From the NCBI GenBank assembly GCA_934757845.1, contig CAKVLQ010000002.1, forward strand, positions 124,001 to 188,000: a stretch of 64,000 bases of DNA, read 5' to 3'. This DNA comes from an uncultured Clostridia bacterium. GTDB lineage: Bacteria; Bacillota; Clostridia; Christensenellales; UBA1242. A program made the position numbers and the translations under genes. Below, one piece after another: positions 25,032-33,358 of this stretch. The notes under the pieces were generated by a model. That model searched no databases and was not told the origin of the DNA. It saw only the letters and a program-made list of their open reading frames with translations. Within the stretch, counting starts at the first letter, position 1; every line of letters begins with the position of its first letter.

Positions 25032-25579
25032 CAGCAGATGTAAAAGTTGGAACAACTTTTGAATGGGAGGGAAAACTTTATCAAGCGATTGAATGGCAAC
25101 ATGTTTGCCAACCAAGGCTTGCCGCTTTTATTCGTGGAAAAATCAAGAACATTGAAACAGGTCAAGTTATTGAAAGAAACTTTAAAACCAATGAAAAAGT
25201 TGAAGCCGTTCAAGTTGAAAGAAAAGAAATGCAATATCTTTATAATGATGGCGAAATTTATTATTTCATGGACCCAGAAACTTATGAACAACTTCCAGTT
25301 AATGCAAAAGATTGCAGTGCAATTTTTGATTATTTAATGGACGGATTAATGTGCACAGTTGTTTCAGCAAGTGGCAAAATTATTTCGGTTGAACCACCAC
25401 TTTTTGTTGAACTTGAAATTGTTGAATGTGACCCAGCAGTTGCAGGAAACACAGCAACAAGTGCTTCAAAAATGGCAAAAGTTGAAACAGGCAAAGAACT
25501 TCGTGTTCCTTTGTTTGTAAACAATCACGACAGAATTAGAATTGACACCAGAACTGGCGAATATATGGAAAGAGTTTAG
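25025..25579 (+). CDS. efp: Elongation factor P with an unusual domain I loop
   Basis: Rescues ribosomes stalled at polyproline. Three OB domains: KOW-like domain I, then NYLYNDGE-like QYLYNDGEIYYFMDPETYEQ, and the C-terminal RIRIDTRTGEYMERV. 184 residues, normal. The loop that normally reads VKPGKGxAF around the modified Lys is VCQPRLAAF here, so an Arg aligns with the modified residue and the glycines are lost. The ATG lies behind AGGAGG. Last gene of the operon, followed by two terminators. Confidence 0.94.
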   Translation: MLTADVKVGTTFEWEGKLYQAIEWQHVCQPRLAAFIRGKIKNIETGQVIERNFKTNEKVEAVQVERKEMQYLYNDGEIYYFMDPETYEQLPVNAKDCSAIFDYLMDGLMCTVVSASGKIISVEPPLFVELEIVECDPAVAGNTATSASKMAKVETGKELRVPLFVNNHDRIRIDTRTGEYMERV

Positions 25580-25603
25580 TTTTTTGGCTTAAAAATTTTA
25601 ACG

Positions 25604-25637
25604 AAAACACAAGAAAAATGTTATCTTGTGTTTTTTA
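25604..25637 (+). terminator. Terminator 1 after efp
   Basis: AAAACACAAGA / TCTTGTGTTTT, 11-bp stem, then T run. Confidence 0.85.
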
Positions 25638-25638
25638 T

Positions 25639-25668
25639 TTGCGGGTAGTAATATCCGCATTTTTTTAT
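25639..25668 (+). terminator. Terminator 2 after efp
   Basis: TGCGGGTA / TATCCGCA (one G-U pair), GTAA loop, then seven T. In tandem with the first. Confidence 0.8.
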
Positions 25669-25703
25669 TAATATTGTATATTAAATAAAAGGAATGGTGG
25701 TTT

Positions 25704-26618
25704 ATGTTAAGCAAGATTTTGCCAACAGATTTGTTTGAACTTTTAAGCAAAACAATAAAATATAACTTTTTGTTTGAAATAAGACTTAGGCTTTCAAAAC
25801 CAATAGTTATAAACTATGGCAATAAATTTTATTTTTTAAGCCCAGAAGGTTTAACAAACGATGAAGAAAATGCAATTATTTGCTCTAAAAGTTTAATTGA
25901 CAGTGTTGTTTTGAAGGCAAGTAATTATTCATTATATTCAGTTAATGAAGAAATAAAAAGGGGTTTTATAACTTTAAATACGGGCATAAGAATTGGGCTT
26001 TGTGGCGAAGTGGTTGAAGATATGGGGGTTATTAAAACAATTAAGAATTTTAATAGTCTTAACATTAGATTTCCGCACGAAGTTAGAAATTGCAGTTTGA
26101 ATGCATTAAATTATATTATTGATGCTGGACAAGTTTTGAACACTTTGGTAATTTCAAGCCCTGGTGCTGGCAAAACAACCTTTATAAGAGATTTATGCTA
26201 TCAAATTGGAAAAAGGAATTATCCGCTTAATTTGCTTATTTTGGACGAAAGAAATGAAATTGCAAGCCTAAATAATGGAGAACCTTCAATGGACGTTGGG
26301 AAATTTACGGATATATATCAATTTTCAAACAAAAAAATGGGCTTTGAAAATGGGATACGCTCGATGAACCCAAATGTTATTATAACTGACGAGATTTCGA
26401 CCAAAGAAGATGTGGATAGTTTGATTTTGGCATCAAACAGCGGAATTAATATTATTGCAACAACCCATGCAAAAGATATAACCGACCTTAAAGAAAAAAA
26501 ATTGTTTAATGAAATTCTAACAAAAAAAGTTTTTAAGCGATATGTGGTTTTAAGCGCAAAAAATGGCGCAGGAACGCTTGAAGGCTTGTTTGACGAGAAT
26601 TTGATAAGGCTTGCATGA
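25704..26618 (+). CDS. spoIIIAA: Stage III sporulation protein SpoIIIAA (ATPase)
   Basis: Cytoplasmic secretion-type ATPase of the SpoIIIA-SpoIIQ channel built by the mother cell around the engulfed forespore. Walker A SSPGAGKTTFIRDL at about 151-164; Walker B-like LLILDERNEI and the ITDEI segment follow. The N-terminal region NEEIKRGFITLNTGIRIGLC is characteristic. 304 residues, normal. First gene of a complete spoIIIAA-AH operon; its stop overlaps spoIIIAB. Confidence 0.93.
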   Translation: MLSKILPTDLFELLSKTIKYNFLFEIRLRLSKPIVINYGNKFYFLSPEGLTNDEENAIICSKSLIDSVVLKASNYSLYSVNEEIKRGFITLNTGIRIGLCGEVVEDMGVIKTIKNFNSLNIRFPHEVRNCSLNALNYIIDAGQVLNTLVISSPGAGKTTFIRDLCYQIGKRNYPLNLLILDERNEIASLNNGEPSMDVGKFTDIYQFSNKKMGFENGIRSMNPNVIITDEISTKEDVDSLILASNSGINIIATTHAKDITDLKEKKLFNEILTKKVFKRYVVLSAKNGAGTLEGLFDENLIRLA

Positions 26619-27085
26619 AAACTTTAATTTTGGGGCTAATTTTCGCTTCTATAAGTTTCATGGGTTATAAGGTTGGTGATAGATATAGGCAAAAAGAAAA
26701 ATTTTATTATGAATTTAAAACATTTTTGATTTATCTTAAAAGTGAAATTGGTTTTTTTAAAAAAGACATTGTTCAAATTGTTGAAAACTATCAAACAAAA
26801 AACAAAAATCTTTGTCTTCTGCTTAATAATTTTGGTGAATTTCTTAATGGGGAAAAGGCAAAAAATCTTGATATTTTAAGTTTGGAAGAAAATTTGAATT
26901 TGCATAAGTTTTTTGAAGGACTTGGAAAAAGTGATTGCGACAGTCAAAAGGAATATATTGAAAAAAATCTTGAAATTTTTGAAACCGTGCTAAATGATGC
27001 TAAACAGAAAAATCAAAAACAGGGTAATATGTTCAAAAAATTGTCAATTTTGGTGGGTATTTTGGTGTGTATTATTCTAATTTAA
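26615..27085 (+). CDS. spoIIIAB: Stage III sporulation protein SpoIIIAB
   Basis: Membrane protein with GspF-like features in the same channel. It starts with a short membrane segment (LILGLIFASISFMGYKVG), then a helical domain containing FLIYLKSEIGFF, and ends in a second membrane segment (LSILVGILVCIILI). 156 residues versus ~170 usual. The ATGA junction with spoIIIAA shows coupling. A 58-bp palindromic repeat separates it from spoIIIAC. Confidence 0.85.
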   Translation: MKTLILGLIFASISFMGYKVGDRYRQKEKFYYEFKTFLIYLKSEIGFFKKDIVQIVENYQTKNKNLCLLLNNFGEFLNGEKAKNLDILSLEENLNLHKFFEGLGKSDCDSQKEYIEKNLEIFETVLNDAKQKNQKQGNMFKKLSILVGILVCIILI

Positions 27086-27142
27086 AGTTTGCATAGTATT
27101 ATGCATAGTGCTATGCAAACATACTATGCAAATACTATGCAA
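27085..27142. repeat. 58-bp palindromic repeat, copy 1 (between spoIIIAB and spoIIIAC)
   Basis: Built of TGCATAGTATT / ACTATGCAAA units; TTTGCATAG (27088-27096) can pair with CTATGCAAA further on. The whole 58-bp block is an exact reverse complement of 44967-45024. It lies inside an operon, right after the spoIIIAB stop and before the AAAAGGAG of spoIIIAC. Confidence 0.9.
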
Positions 27143-27153
27143 AAGGAGTGTTG

Positions 27154-27351
27154 ATGGGTGTTGAGATAATTTTTAAAATAGCGGGCGTTGGAATTTTGAC
27201 AGCGGTGGTTAATCAGGTTTTGAAATATGCAGGTAAAGACGAAATTGCAACATTTTCAACCTTGGCGGGGCTTATTATTGTGCTTTTGATGGTTGTTAAA
27301 CTGATAAATGAGTTGTTTTCGACTGTTAAAAATTTGTTTACATTGTTTTGA
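27154..27351 (+). CDS. spoIIIAC: Stage III sporulation protein SpoIIIAC
   Basis: 65-residue protein with two membrane helices, typical of SpoIIIAC: IIFKIAGVGILTAVVNQVLK then ATFSTLAGLIIVLLMVVKLI. The ATG at 27154 is chosen over the GTG at 27148 for its spacing from AAAAGGAG. SpoIIIAC and SpoIIIAD are related and sit in tandem here. Confidence 0.9.
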   Translation: MGVEIIFKIAGVGILTAVVNQVLKYAGKDEIATFSTLAGLIIVLLMVVKLINELFSTVKNLFTLF

Positions 27352-27364
27352 TTAAGGAGTTTTT

Positions 27365-27751
27365 GTGGAAATAGTTAAAATTATAATTATAGGAGTTGTA
27401 ACAAGCATTGCAACAATAGTTTTAAAGCAATTTAAGCCTGATACTGCAATTTTGGCTTCTCTTGCGGGCGGAATTATAATTTTGATTAGTTTGGTTAACT
27501 ATTTGGGGCAGATTGTGGGGCAATTTGCACAAATTGTTAATAAAACAAACATTGATTTTTCGTTGTTTTCTAGTGTTTTAAAGATTGTTGGCGTTGGATA
27601 TTTAACCGAATTTGGGGCAAATATTTGCCAAGATGCGGGCAATAGTTCGGTTGCAGATAAGGTTTTGCTTGCTGGTAAGATAATAATTTTGTGTTTAGCA
27701 CTTCCAATAGTGAGTTCTATGCTTACAACCATAATGGGGATAATAAAATGA
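27365..27751 (+). CDS. spoIIIAD: Stage III sporulation protein SpoIIIAD
   Basis: 128 residues with four hydrophobic segments, resembling a longer SpoIIIAC. Start is GTG, fixed by AAGGAG six bases upstream and by homology of the opening EIVKIIIIGVVTSIATIVLK. The middle motif SVLKIVGVGYLTEFGANICQ-like DAG and the C-terminal LPIVSSMLTTIMGIIK are typical. The end overlaps spoIIIAE by four bases (ATGA). Confidence 0.9.
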   Translation: MEIVKIIIIGVVTSIATIVLKQFKPDTAILASLAGGIIILISLVNYLGQIVGQFAQIVNKTNIDFSLFSSVLKIVGVGYLTEFGANICQDAGNSSVADKVLLAGKIIILCLALPIVSSMLTTIMGIIK

Positions 27752-28944
27752 AAAAGCGAATAATTGTTATTTTTTTTGTGGTGATTATTGCGTCTTTTGC
27801 TTTTGTTTGTTTTTCTGGAACTAATAGACTGGAAACCCTTTCAAGCACAATATCGATTGAAGAAGATTTGAAAAACCAAACTGATGAAGGGCTTAATTAT
27901 TTTGATTTTTCTGAACTTGATAAGGCGCTTAAAGAACTTGAAAATTTTAAGGGCTTTGGTGCAAAAAGTTTTGTTGAAAAAGTTAAAGCATTAATTGGGG
28001 GCGAATATAGTTTAAATTTTAAAGACTTGGTTTCATTTGTTTCGTCAACATTTTTATCAGATTTTAAAAAACTTTTGCCACTTTTGGCGTTAATTTTTGC
28101 CTTGGCGATTTTGTCTAACATTGTTGGAAATTTTAGGGGTAAAACCAACAAAAATCTTTCTAATGTTGTGCATTTTGTGTGTTATTCGGCGGTGATTATT
28201 ATTGTTTGTGCATCGGTTACAAATTTGGTTAATATAACCACGCAAACAATAAATTCTATGCAAAATCAAATGCAAGTTATTTTCCCAATAGTGCTAACGC
28301 TTATGGCATCAGTTGGAAACACAGTTAGTGTGGGAATTTATCAACCAATAATGTCGCTTTTGTCTGGGCTTATTATTAATGTTTTCAGTTTTGTGGTTCT
28401 GCCAATTTTTTTGGTAAGTTTTGTTGTTTCGGTTGTTGGAAATTTGTCTAATAATGTTAAACTTAACAAATTTTCAAGTTTGCTTAATGATGTTTTTAAG
28501 TGGGTTATTGGTGTTGTGTTCACGGTTTTTACTGGTGTTATGGCAATAAAAGGTATTAGTGCGGGAAGTTTTGATAGCGTGTCTATACGAACAACCAAAT
28601 ATGCTTTAAAAACTTATATTCCGCTTGTTGGTGGCTATTTAAGTGATGGATTTAATCTTATAATGGCAAGTTCGGTTTTGATAAAAAATGCTGTTGGAAC
28701 GGCTGGATTACTTCTTATTTTTTTGTCAATTCTTTCACCAATTATCACTATCTTGGTGTTTAAATGGTCGCTTCATTTGTTGTCTAGCGTGCTTGAACCT
28801 TTAATGGATAATAAAATTTCTAACTTTTTGTTTTCGGTTTCAAAAGCAATTAATATGCTTATTGCTTCAATTTTGTGCGTTGCGTTGATGTATTTAATTT
28901 CGGTTGGACTTTTGATGACTTCTGGAAATATTTATTGGGGGTAA
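27748..28944 (+). CDS. spoIIIAE: Stage III sporulation protein SpoIIIAE
   Basis: Large polytopic channel protein, 398 residues. An N-terminal signal/anchor (RIIVIFFVVIIASFAFVCF) is followed by an extracytoplasmic segment of ~80 residues and then about seven membrane helices. QMQVIFPIVLTLMASVGNTV and the ISVRTTKYALKTYIPLVGGY-like SVSIRTTKYALKTYIPLVGG are typical. The start at 27748 is the ATGA overlap with spoIIIAD. Confidence 0.92.
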   Translation: MKKRIIVIFFVVIIASFAFVCFSGTNRLETLSSTISIEEDLKNQTDEGLNYFDFSELDKALKELENFKGFGAKSFVEKVKALIGGEYSLNFKDLVSFVSSTFLSDFKKLLPLLALIFALAILSNIVGNFRGKTNKNLSNVVHFVCYSAVIIIVCASVTNLVNITTQTINSMQNQMQVIFPIVLTLMASVGNTVSVGIYQPIMSLLSGLIINVFSFVVLPIFLVSFVVSVVGNLSNNVKLNKFSSLLNDVFKWVIGVVFTVFTGVMAIKGISAGSFDSVSIRTTKYALKTYIPLVGGYLSDGFNLIMASSVLIKNAVGTAGLLLIFLSILSPIITILVFKWSLHLLSSVLEPLMDNKISNFLFSVSKAINMLIASILCVALMYLISVGLLMTSGNIYWG

Positions 28945-28945
28945 T

Positions 28946-29437
28946 ATGGGTGCGGTATATTCTTGGCTTTTGTCGGTTGTTGGCATTGTTTTGATTGGTG
29001 TTTTGGTAGATTTGATTTTGCCGGAAGGCGAAATGCAAAAATATATAAAAGCAATTTTTTCCATTATTGTTGTGTTTGTTATGATTAATCCTATTATTAA
29101 AATTGATTTGAGCAAAGTTGATTTGAATCAGTTTGTTTATAACGATAAATCGGTGTCGGTTAATGAAAATTATTTGAAAAATTATAACAAAGCATATAAG
29201 CAAAGTTTGGAAAAATCTTGTGAAGTCAGGCTTGAATATTCGGGGTTTTTGAATGTTGATGTTGAAATAAGTTTGAATTTGTCGACAACAAAATTTGAAA
29301 TTGAAAAAGTTTATGCTAATTTGAAAAATTTAGTAATTAACAATAATGGGGTGCATATAGATAAATATCAAGAAATAAAATCAATTATTATTTCTTGCCT
29401 TGGGGTGGAAGAAAGTAAGGTGGTGATAAGTGAGTGA
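28946..29437 (+). CDS. spoIIIAF: Stage III sporulation protein SpoIIIAF
   Basis: 163 residues. Two membrane helices at the N-terminus (SWLLSVVGIVLIGVLVDLIL and AIFSIIVVFVMINPIIKI) precede an extracytoplasmic ring-building-like domain. The acidic LPEGEMQKYIK between helices is conserved in the family. It starts one base after spoIIIAE and overlaps spoIIIAG by eight bases. Confidence 0.88.
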   Translation: MGAVYSWLLSVVGIVLIGVLVDLILPEGEMQKYIKAIFSIIVVFVMINPIIKIDLSKVDLNQFVYNDKSVSVNENYLKNYNKAYKQSLEKSCEVRLEYSGFLNVDVEISLNLSTTKFEIEKVYANLKNLVINNNGVHIDKYQEIKSIIISCLGVEESKVVISE

Positions 29438-30017
29438 AAATAAGAAAGAATCAAAACTGATGGACAACTTGTTTAAATTGCCGTTTTTAAAAAAACTTAA
29501 AAATATTAAGCATATTGAAATTTATGTTTGCATAATATTTATTAGTCTTTTGCTTGTCATCTACTTTATAAATTTCAGCCCACAAAAAACAAGCAAAACA
29601 TCATCGGTTGAATCAAGCGATACAAACGAAATTGGCTTTGTGTCTTCGCTTGAATATTCAAAAAATTTGGAGGACAAGCTTAAAACTGTGCTATCAAACT
29701 TAAAAGGCGTGAAAAATGTTCAAGTTTTGGTTAGTGTTTCAAGTGGCGGTGAGATTGTTATTGCAAACAATGTTGAAGAGAAAACAAGTTTTGAAGACGA
29801 TGGAAAAAAGGTAACAGTAATAAAAACTCCAATTATTGTTACCGAGAATGGGACAAGCAAGCCAATTATTTTAATGGAAGTTTTGCCCAAAGTTAATGGG
29901 GTCATTGTGGTTGCAAGTGGTGCAGAAGATGTAAATGTTAAACTTAACATCTATAAAGCCATTGAAGCAATAATATCAATTCCAAGCGAAAACATACAAG
30001 TTTTTGCGGGAAAATAA
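29430..30017 (+). CDS. spoIIIAG: Stage III sporulation protein SpoIIIAG
   Basis: 195 residues, ring-forming channel protein. One N-terminal membrane anchor (IYVCIIFISLLLVIYFI) then the ring-building domain: EDKLKTVLSNLKGVKNVQVL, a beta-rich insertion, and VKLNIYKAIEAIISIPSENI. GTG start with GGTGGTGA upstream, inside the end of spoIIIAF. Confidence 0.9.
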   Translation: MSENKKESKLMDNLFKLPFLKKLKNIKHIEIYVCIIFISLLLVIYFINFSPQKTSKTSSVESSDTNEIGFVSSLEYSKNLEDKLKTVLSNLKGVKNVQVLVSVSSGGEIVIANNVEEKTSFEDDGKKVTVIKTPIIVTENGTSKPIILMEVLPKVNGVIVVASGAEDVNVKLNIYKAIEAIISIPSENIQVFAGK

Positions 30018-30030
30018 AAGGAGAGGAATT

Positions 30031-30504
30031 ATGAGTAAAAAGAAAAAAATTATTATTTTAAGCGTAATGTTATGTTTGCTTATTGTTACAGGGGTTTTGA
30101 ATGTTGTTTTGAATAACAATTTGTCAACTTCGCCAACAACAACTACGGTAACCACTGGAAACTTTTTTGTAACTTATCGAACAGATAGACAATCAACACG
30201 GGACCAAGAATTATTATATTATGATGCAATTTTGAGCAGTGAAACAGCAAGTGCAGATTCTAAAAACCTTGCAGAAAGCAAAAAATTAAGTTTGATTGCA
30301 GCAATGGAAACAGAACTTGTTACTGAAGGCTTAATAAAAGCACAAGGCTTTGAAGATTGTGTTGTTACAACTTCGGCAAATTCTGTTAATGTTATTGTAA
30401 AATGTGGCGAACTTGGAAAAAGTGAAGTTAAAAAAATATTTAATATCGTAAAAGAGCAAACTGGCAAAGATTTTGACAATATTAAGGTTATTCCTATTGA
30501 ATAA
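30031..30504 (+). CDS. spoIIIAH: Stage III sporulation protein SpoIIIAH
   Basis: 157 residues. Single-pass anchor (IIILSVMLCLLIVTGVLNVV), a low-complexity Thr-rich stretch, then the YscJ/FliF-like domain that contacts forespore SpoIIQ: FVTYRTDRQSTRDQELLYYD and CVVTTSANSVNVIVK. Start at the ATG at 30031 behind AAGGAGAGG. Last gene of the operon, closed by a strong terminator. Confidence 0.9.
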   Translation: MSKKKKIIILSVMLCLLIVTGVLNVVLNNNLSTSPTTTTVTTGNFFVTYRTDRQSTRDQELLYYDAILSSETASADSKNLAESKKLSLIAAMETELVTEGLIKAQGFEDCVVTTSANSVNVIVKCGELGKSEVKKIFNIVKEQTGKDFDNIKVIPIE

Positions 30505-30508
30505 TAAA

Positions 30509-30536
30509 CAAAAAGTGGTGAAATCCACTTTTTTTA
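30509..30536 (+). terminator. Terminator of the spoIIIA operon
   Basis: AAAAGTGG / CCACTTTT, six-base loop, T run. Confidence 0.9.
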
Positions 30537-30566
30537 TTGACAAAAGATTTGTTAATCTATTATAAT
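30537..30566 (+). promoter_or_regulatory. Promoter of asp23-nusB-xseAB
   Basis: TTGACA, 18 bp, TATAAT, directly behind the spoIIIA terminator. Confidence 0.65.
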
Positions 30567-30605
30567 TTAATATAATTTATTTAATAATAGTTTAAGGGGA
30601 ATAAA

Positions 30606-30983
30606 ATGAATTATCAAATTGGCGAAGATTCAAGCAACAAAAACAAAGGAAAGGTTAATTGCAACAAAGAAGTGTTGCTTTCTATTATAAGTTTGGCGGC
30701 AAAAGAAATTTCGGGTGTTCAAGGGCTTTGCTCAAATTTTTATAGCGGAATTAAGCGTATATTTTCAAGCAATGTATCTGATGGGGTTAAAGTTGCTTAT
30801 GAAAATGATGGAATTACAGTGGATATTTATTTAAATATTTATTATGGTTATAGTGTAACTGATGTTGCACACAGGGTTCAAGAAAATGTTAAAAATGGAA
30901 TTTCGTCTATGATTGACATTAAGGTTAACAGCATCAATGTTCATGTTATGGGCGTTGAATTTGGGGTGGAAGCAAATGAGTAG
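30606..30983 (+). CDS. Asp23/Gls24 family envelope stress protein
   Basis: 125 residues. The Asp23 pattern is visible: VLLSIISLAAKEISGVQGLC at the start, then DGVKVAYENDGITVDIYLNI and DVAHRVQENVKNGISSMI, ending with NSINVHVMGVEF. These membrane-associated proteins respond to envelope stress; in Bacillota one commonly precedes nusB, as here. The end overlaps nusB by eight bases. Confidence 0.9.
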   Translation: MNYQIGEDSSNKNKGKVNCNKEVLLSIISLAAKEISGVQGLCSNFYSGIKRIFSSNVSDGVKVAYENDGITVDIYLNIYYGYSVTDVAHRVQENVKNGISSMIDIKVNSINVHVMGVEFGVEANE

Positions 30984-31368
30984 AATTTTGGCAAGAGAAA
31001 ATTTGATGCAAATGGTTTTTGCGTATAACTTTGAAAAAAATCCAGATTTTGAAGAAGACGATTTTTTTGAAGGGAAGAATTTAACTGATGAAGATAAATA
31101 TTTTATTAATAAAAACTTTGAAGGCATAAAAACTCATTATAACGAAATTATTTCAATTATTGAAAACAACCTTGTAAATTATAAATTAGACCGAATTTGC
31201 AAAACTGATTTGGCAATTTTGGTGGCTTCAATTTATCAAATAAAATTTGAAAATGAGCCTATAAAAGTGGTTATTAATGAAGCGGTTGATATGAGCAAAA
31301 AATACTCACTAGATAATAGTTATAAGTTTGTGAACGGCTTGCTTGCAAAGGTGGCAAATGCAGTTTAA
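30976..31368 (+). CDS. nusB: Transcription antitermination factor NusB
   Basis: 130 residues from the ATG at 30976, inside the end of asp23. Openings SRILARENLMQMVFAYNFE and the C-terminal EPIKVVINEAVDMSKKYSLD with KFVNGLLAKV are the NusB signatures. It binds boxA RNA with S10 during rRNA transcription. It overlaps xseA by 11 bases. Confidence 0.93.
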   Translation: MSRILARENLMQMVFAYNFEKNPDFEEDDFFEGKNLTDEDKYFINKNFEGIKTHYNEIISIIENNLVNYKLDRICKTDLAILVASIYQIKFENEPIKVVINEAVDMSKKYSLDNSYKFVNGLLAKVANAV

Positions 31369-32536
31369 CAATTTAAGTGTAACCGAATTTAACAACATAA
31401 TAAAAAACATTTTCGATGCCGAAGAAATGTTGTTTAATTGTTCGATTGTTGGTGAAGTTTCAAGTTTTAAAATAACAAATAATATTGCTTATTTTGTTGT
31501 TAAAGACGAAATGGCTTGTTTAAATTGCGTGTGGTTTAGTCCTGAAAAAAATCTTAAAGTTGGCGAAAAAGTTAAAATTTGTGGAAGACCAAATTTTTAT
31601 GTTAAAGGTGGAAAACTTAATTTTAATGTTTTGTATGTTATAAGTTTTGGCGAAGGCGACATTTTTAGACGGTTTTTGGAACTTAAAGAAAAATTGGCAA
31701 AAGAAGGCTATTTTGTTAACAAAAAAGAACTTCCCAAAAGTGTTAAAAGTGTTGGGGTTGTAACTTCCAGTCGTGGGGCTGTTATAAAAGATATAATTTC
31801 GGTTACTAAAAGACGAAACAAAAATGTTAACATATATGTATTTCCGTCAAAAGTGCAAGGTGAGAATGCAGACAAGGAGATTTGCAAAGGAATTGACTTT
31901 TTTGCTAATTTTGATGAAGTTGATGTTATAATTGTTGCTCGTGGGGGCGGAAGTAGTGAAGACCTTAATGCCTTTAATAGTGAGTGTGTGGCAACAGCGT
32001 GCTTTGTTTGTGAAAAGCCAATAATTTCGGCTGTTGGGCATGAAACTGACTATACTTTGATTGACTTGGTGGCTGATGTTAGGGCATCAACACCTTCGGT
32101 TGCGGCTGAAATTGCGGTTAAAGAAAGCAAAAACTATTCAAGCATTTTAAGTGTTTATTATGAAAGGTTGAAAAGTGCGATAGTTTCAAAAAAAGAGTTT
32201 TTAAATCAAATGTTAATTTCAAGCATAAAAGGCGACCAGGCATTAAGATTAAAAGCAAGCGGTCTTAAACATTTGGTTTGTGATTTTGCGTTTAAACTTG
32301 AACTTGTTGAAAAGTCTAAAATAGAAAATATAAATCAGGTTTTAACCAAATTAGAACACAAATTTGAAACTAACAATCCAAAATTGTTTTTGGAAAAAGG
32401 TTTTGCTGTTGTTGAAAAAGATGGCAAGCGGGTTGAAAACATTGGCATGATAGAAGAAGGGAATAAAATAAAAATTTTTGTTAATGGTGGAGAGTTTGAA
32501 GCAAAAGTTGAAGGAGTTAAAAAATATGACCATTGA
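31358..32536 (+). CDS. xseA: Exodeoxyribonuclease VII large subunit
   Basis: 392 residues. N-terminal OB domain (LSVTEFNNIIKNIFDAEEML, GEVSSFKITNNIAYFVVKD) then the catalytic region: VGVVTSSRGAVIKDII, DVIIVARGGGSSEDLNAFN and KPIISAVGHETDYTLIDLVAD-like motifs with RASTPSVAAE. The helical C-terminal part and the terminal EKGFAVVEKDGKRV are complete. ATG at 31358 overlaps nusB. Partner xseB overlaps its end by 11 bases. Confidence 0.95.
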   Translation: MQFNNLSVTEFNNIIKNIFDAEEMLFNCSIVGEVSSFKITNNIAYFVVKDEMACLNCVWFSPEKNLKVGEKVKICGRPNFYVKGGKLNFNVLYVISFGEGDIFRRFLELKEKLAKEGYFVNKKELPKSVKSVGVVTSSRGAVIKDIISVTKRRNKNVNIYVFPSKVQGENADKEICKGIDFFANFDEVDVIIVARGGGSSEDLNAFNSECVATACFVCEKPIISAVGHETDYTLIDLVADVRASTPSVAAEIAVKESKNYSSILSVYYERLKSAIVSKKEFLNQMLISSIKGDQALRLKASGLKHLVCDFAFKLELVEKSKIENINQVLTKLEHKFETNNPKLFLEKGFAVVEKDGKRVENIGMIEEGNKIKIFVNGGEFEAKVEGVKKYDH

Positions 32537-32732
32537 AGAAAAAATTGATAAATTGGGTGAACTTTTAAAGCAAATTGAAAACCCAAACATAAGTTTGGAA
32601 GAGAGTGTTAAACTTTATGAACTTGCTGGAAGTTTGATTAAAGAAAGCATGGAAGACCTTAAAAAATGCGATGGTAAAATTGTTGAAATAACCGAAAATT
32701 TGAAACAAATTGATTTTGACGAAAACAAATAA
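32526..32732 (+). CDS. xseB: Exodeoxyribonuclease VII small subunit
   Basis: 68 residues. The family pattern is TIEEKIDKLGELLKQIENPN followed by ISLEESVKLYELAGSLIKES, two long helices that bind XseA. ATG at 32526 lies in the xseA end. ispA, which often follows, is not present; instead the OLE RNA promoter begins 12 bases after the stop. Confidence 0.92.
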   Translation: MTIEEKIDKLGELLKQIENPNISLEESVKLYELAGSLIKESMEDLKKCDGKIVEITENLKQIDFDENK

Positions 32733-32744
32733 TTTGGGTTTTAC

Positions 32745-32773
32745 TTGCATAAAATAATAATATATGATATAAT
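32745..32773 (+). promoter_or_regulatory. Promoter of the OLE RNA
   Basis: TTGCAT, 17 bp, perfect TATAAT. The expected transcription start, about 32780, coincides with the first base of the OLE closing stem. Confidence 0.75.
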
Positions 32774-32779
32774 GTATAT

Positions 32780-33316
32780 TGTTAGAGAAACTGTATCCTA
32801 GTCGCAAAAACTTTAATGAAAACGATTAATAGCGTTAAAGGGCATATCGATGAAGTTTCTGGTGTTGGCTTTGGTTGCCCAAACTGGGGCTTATGCTGGA
32901 AGTTAAGATTTTTGGGCGCATTATAACGGCATATAATACCCGACCCAATTATCGTGGAGACCTGAAAGGTGGAGATTTTAATGTTTTCTACTAATCGGGA
33001 TTAAACCTGCTATGTGACGAACAAAAAAGTTATGTACAGAGTAGCCTGTTTTGAGTGAATAATGCGGATAAAAGTAATATACATATTGAAACATTGTTTG
33101 CAAAATAGACTAGTTAAACAATTTTTGTGTTAAGGAAATCTTCTAGGCAGAATATCTTTTGGGGATTATAGTGTAATCTAAGTGGCAATTCGGTCCTTTA
33201 AAAGCGCTAAACCTAAGCAGAAATGGCACATTCGGTGACGGTGTGTGTTTAGTGGGGAAATCCAACCGAACCTAAGTTGCAAGGTTTACTCAAAAGGTTT
33301 TCTCTAACTTTTTTTT
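32780..33316 (+). ncRNA. ole: OLE RNA (ornate, large, extremophilic RNA)
   Basis: A ~530-base non-coding stretch, richer in G+C than neighbouring gaps and open in no long frame. Its ends pair: GTTAGAGAAA (32781-32790) with TTTCTCTAAC (33299-33308), followed by eight T. Internal hairpins include AACCT/AGGTT near 33270. Position is diagnostic: after nusB-xseA-xseB and directly upstream of an OapA-type membrane protein gene, the classic OLE setting. OLE RNA forms a membrane-bound particle with OapA and is tied to alcohol, cold and metal stress in Bacillus halodurans. Identification rests on context, size and closing stem; I could not run a covariance model. Confidence 0.8.
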
Positions 33317-33358
33317 AAATCTAATTAAAGGTTATCTTTAATTTTTTATAGGAGAGAG

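Noticed and set aside
27085..27142. CRISPR repeats
   Set aside because: Units are palindromic and adjacent, without regular spacers, and no cas gene is near.
32780..33316. tmRNA, RNase P RNA or 6S RNA as the identity of the structured RNA
   Set aside because: No tRNA-like ends or tag frame, size too large for 6S or RNase P, and the xseB/oapA context fits OLE.
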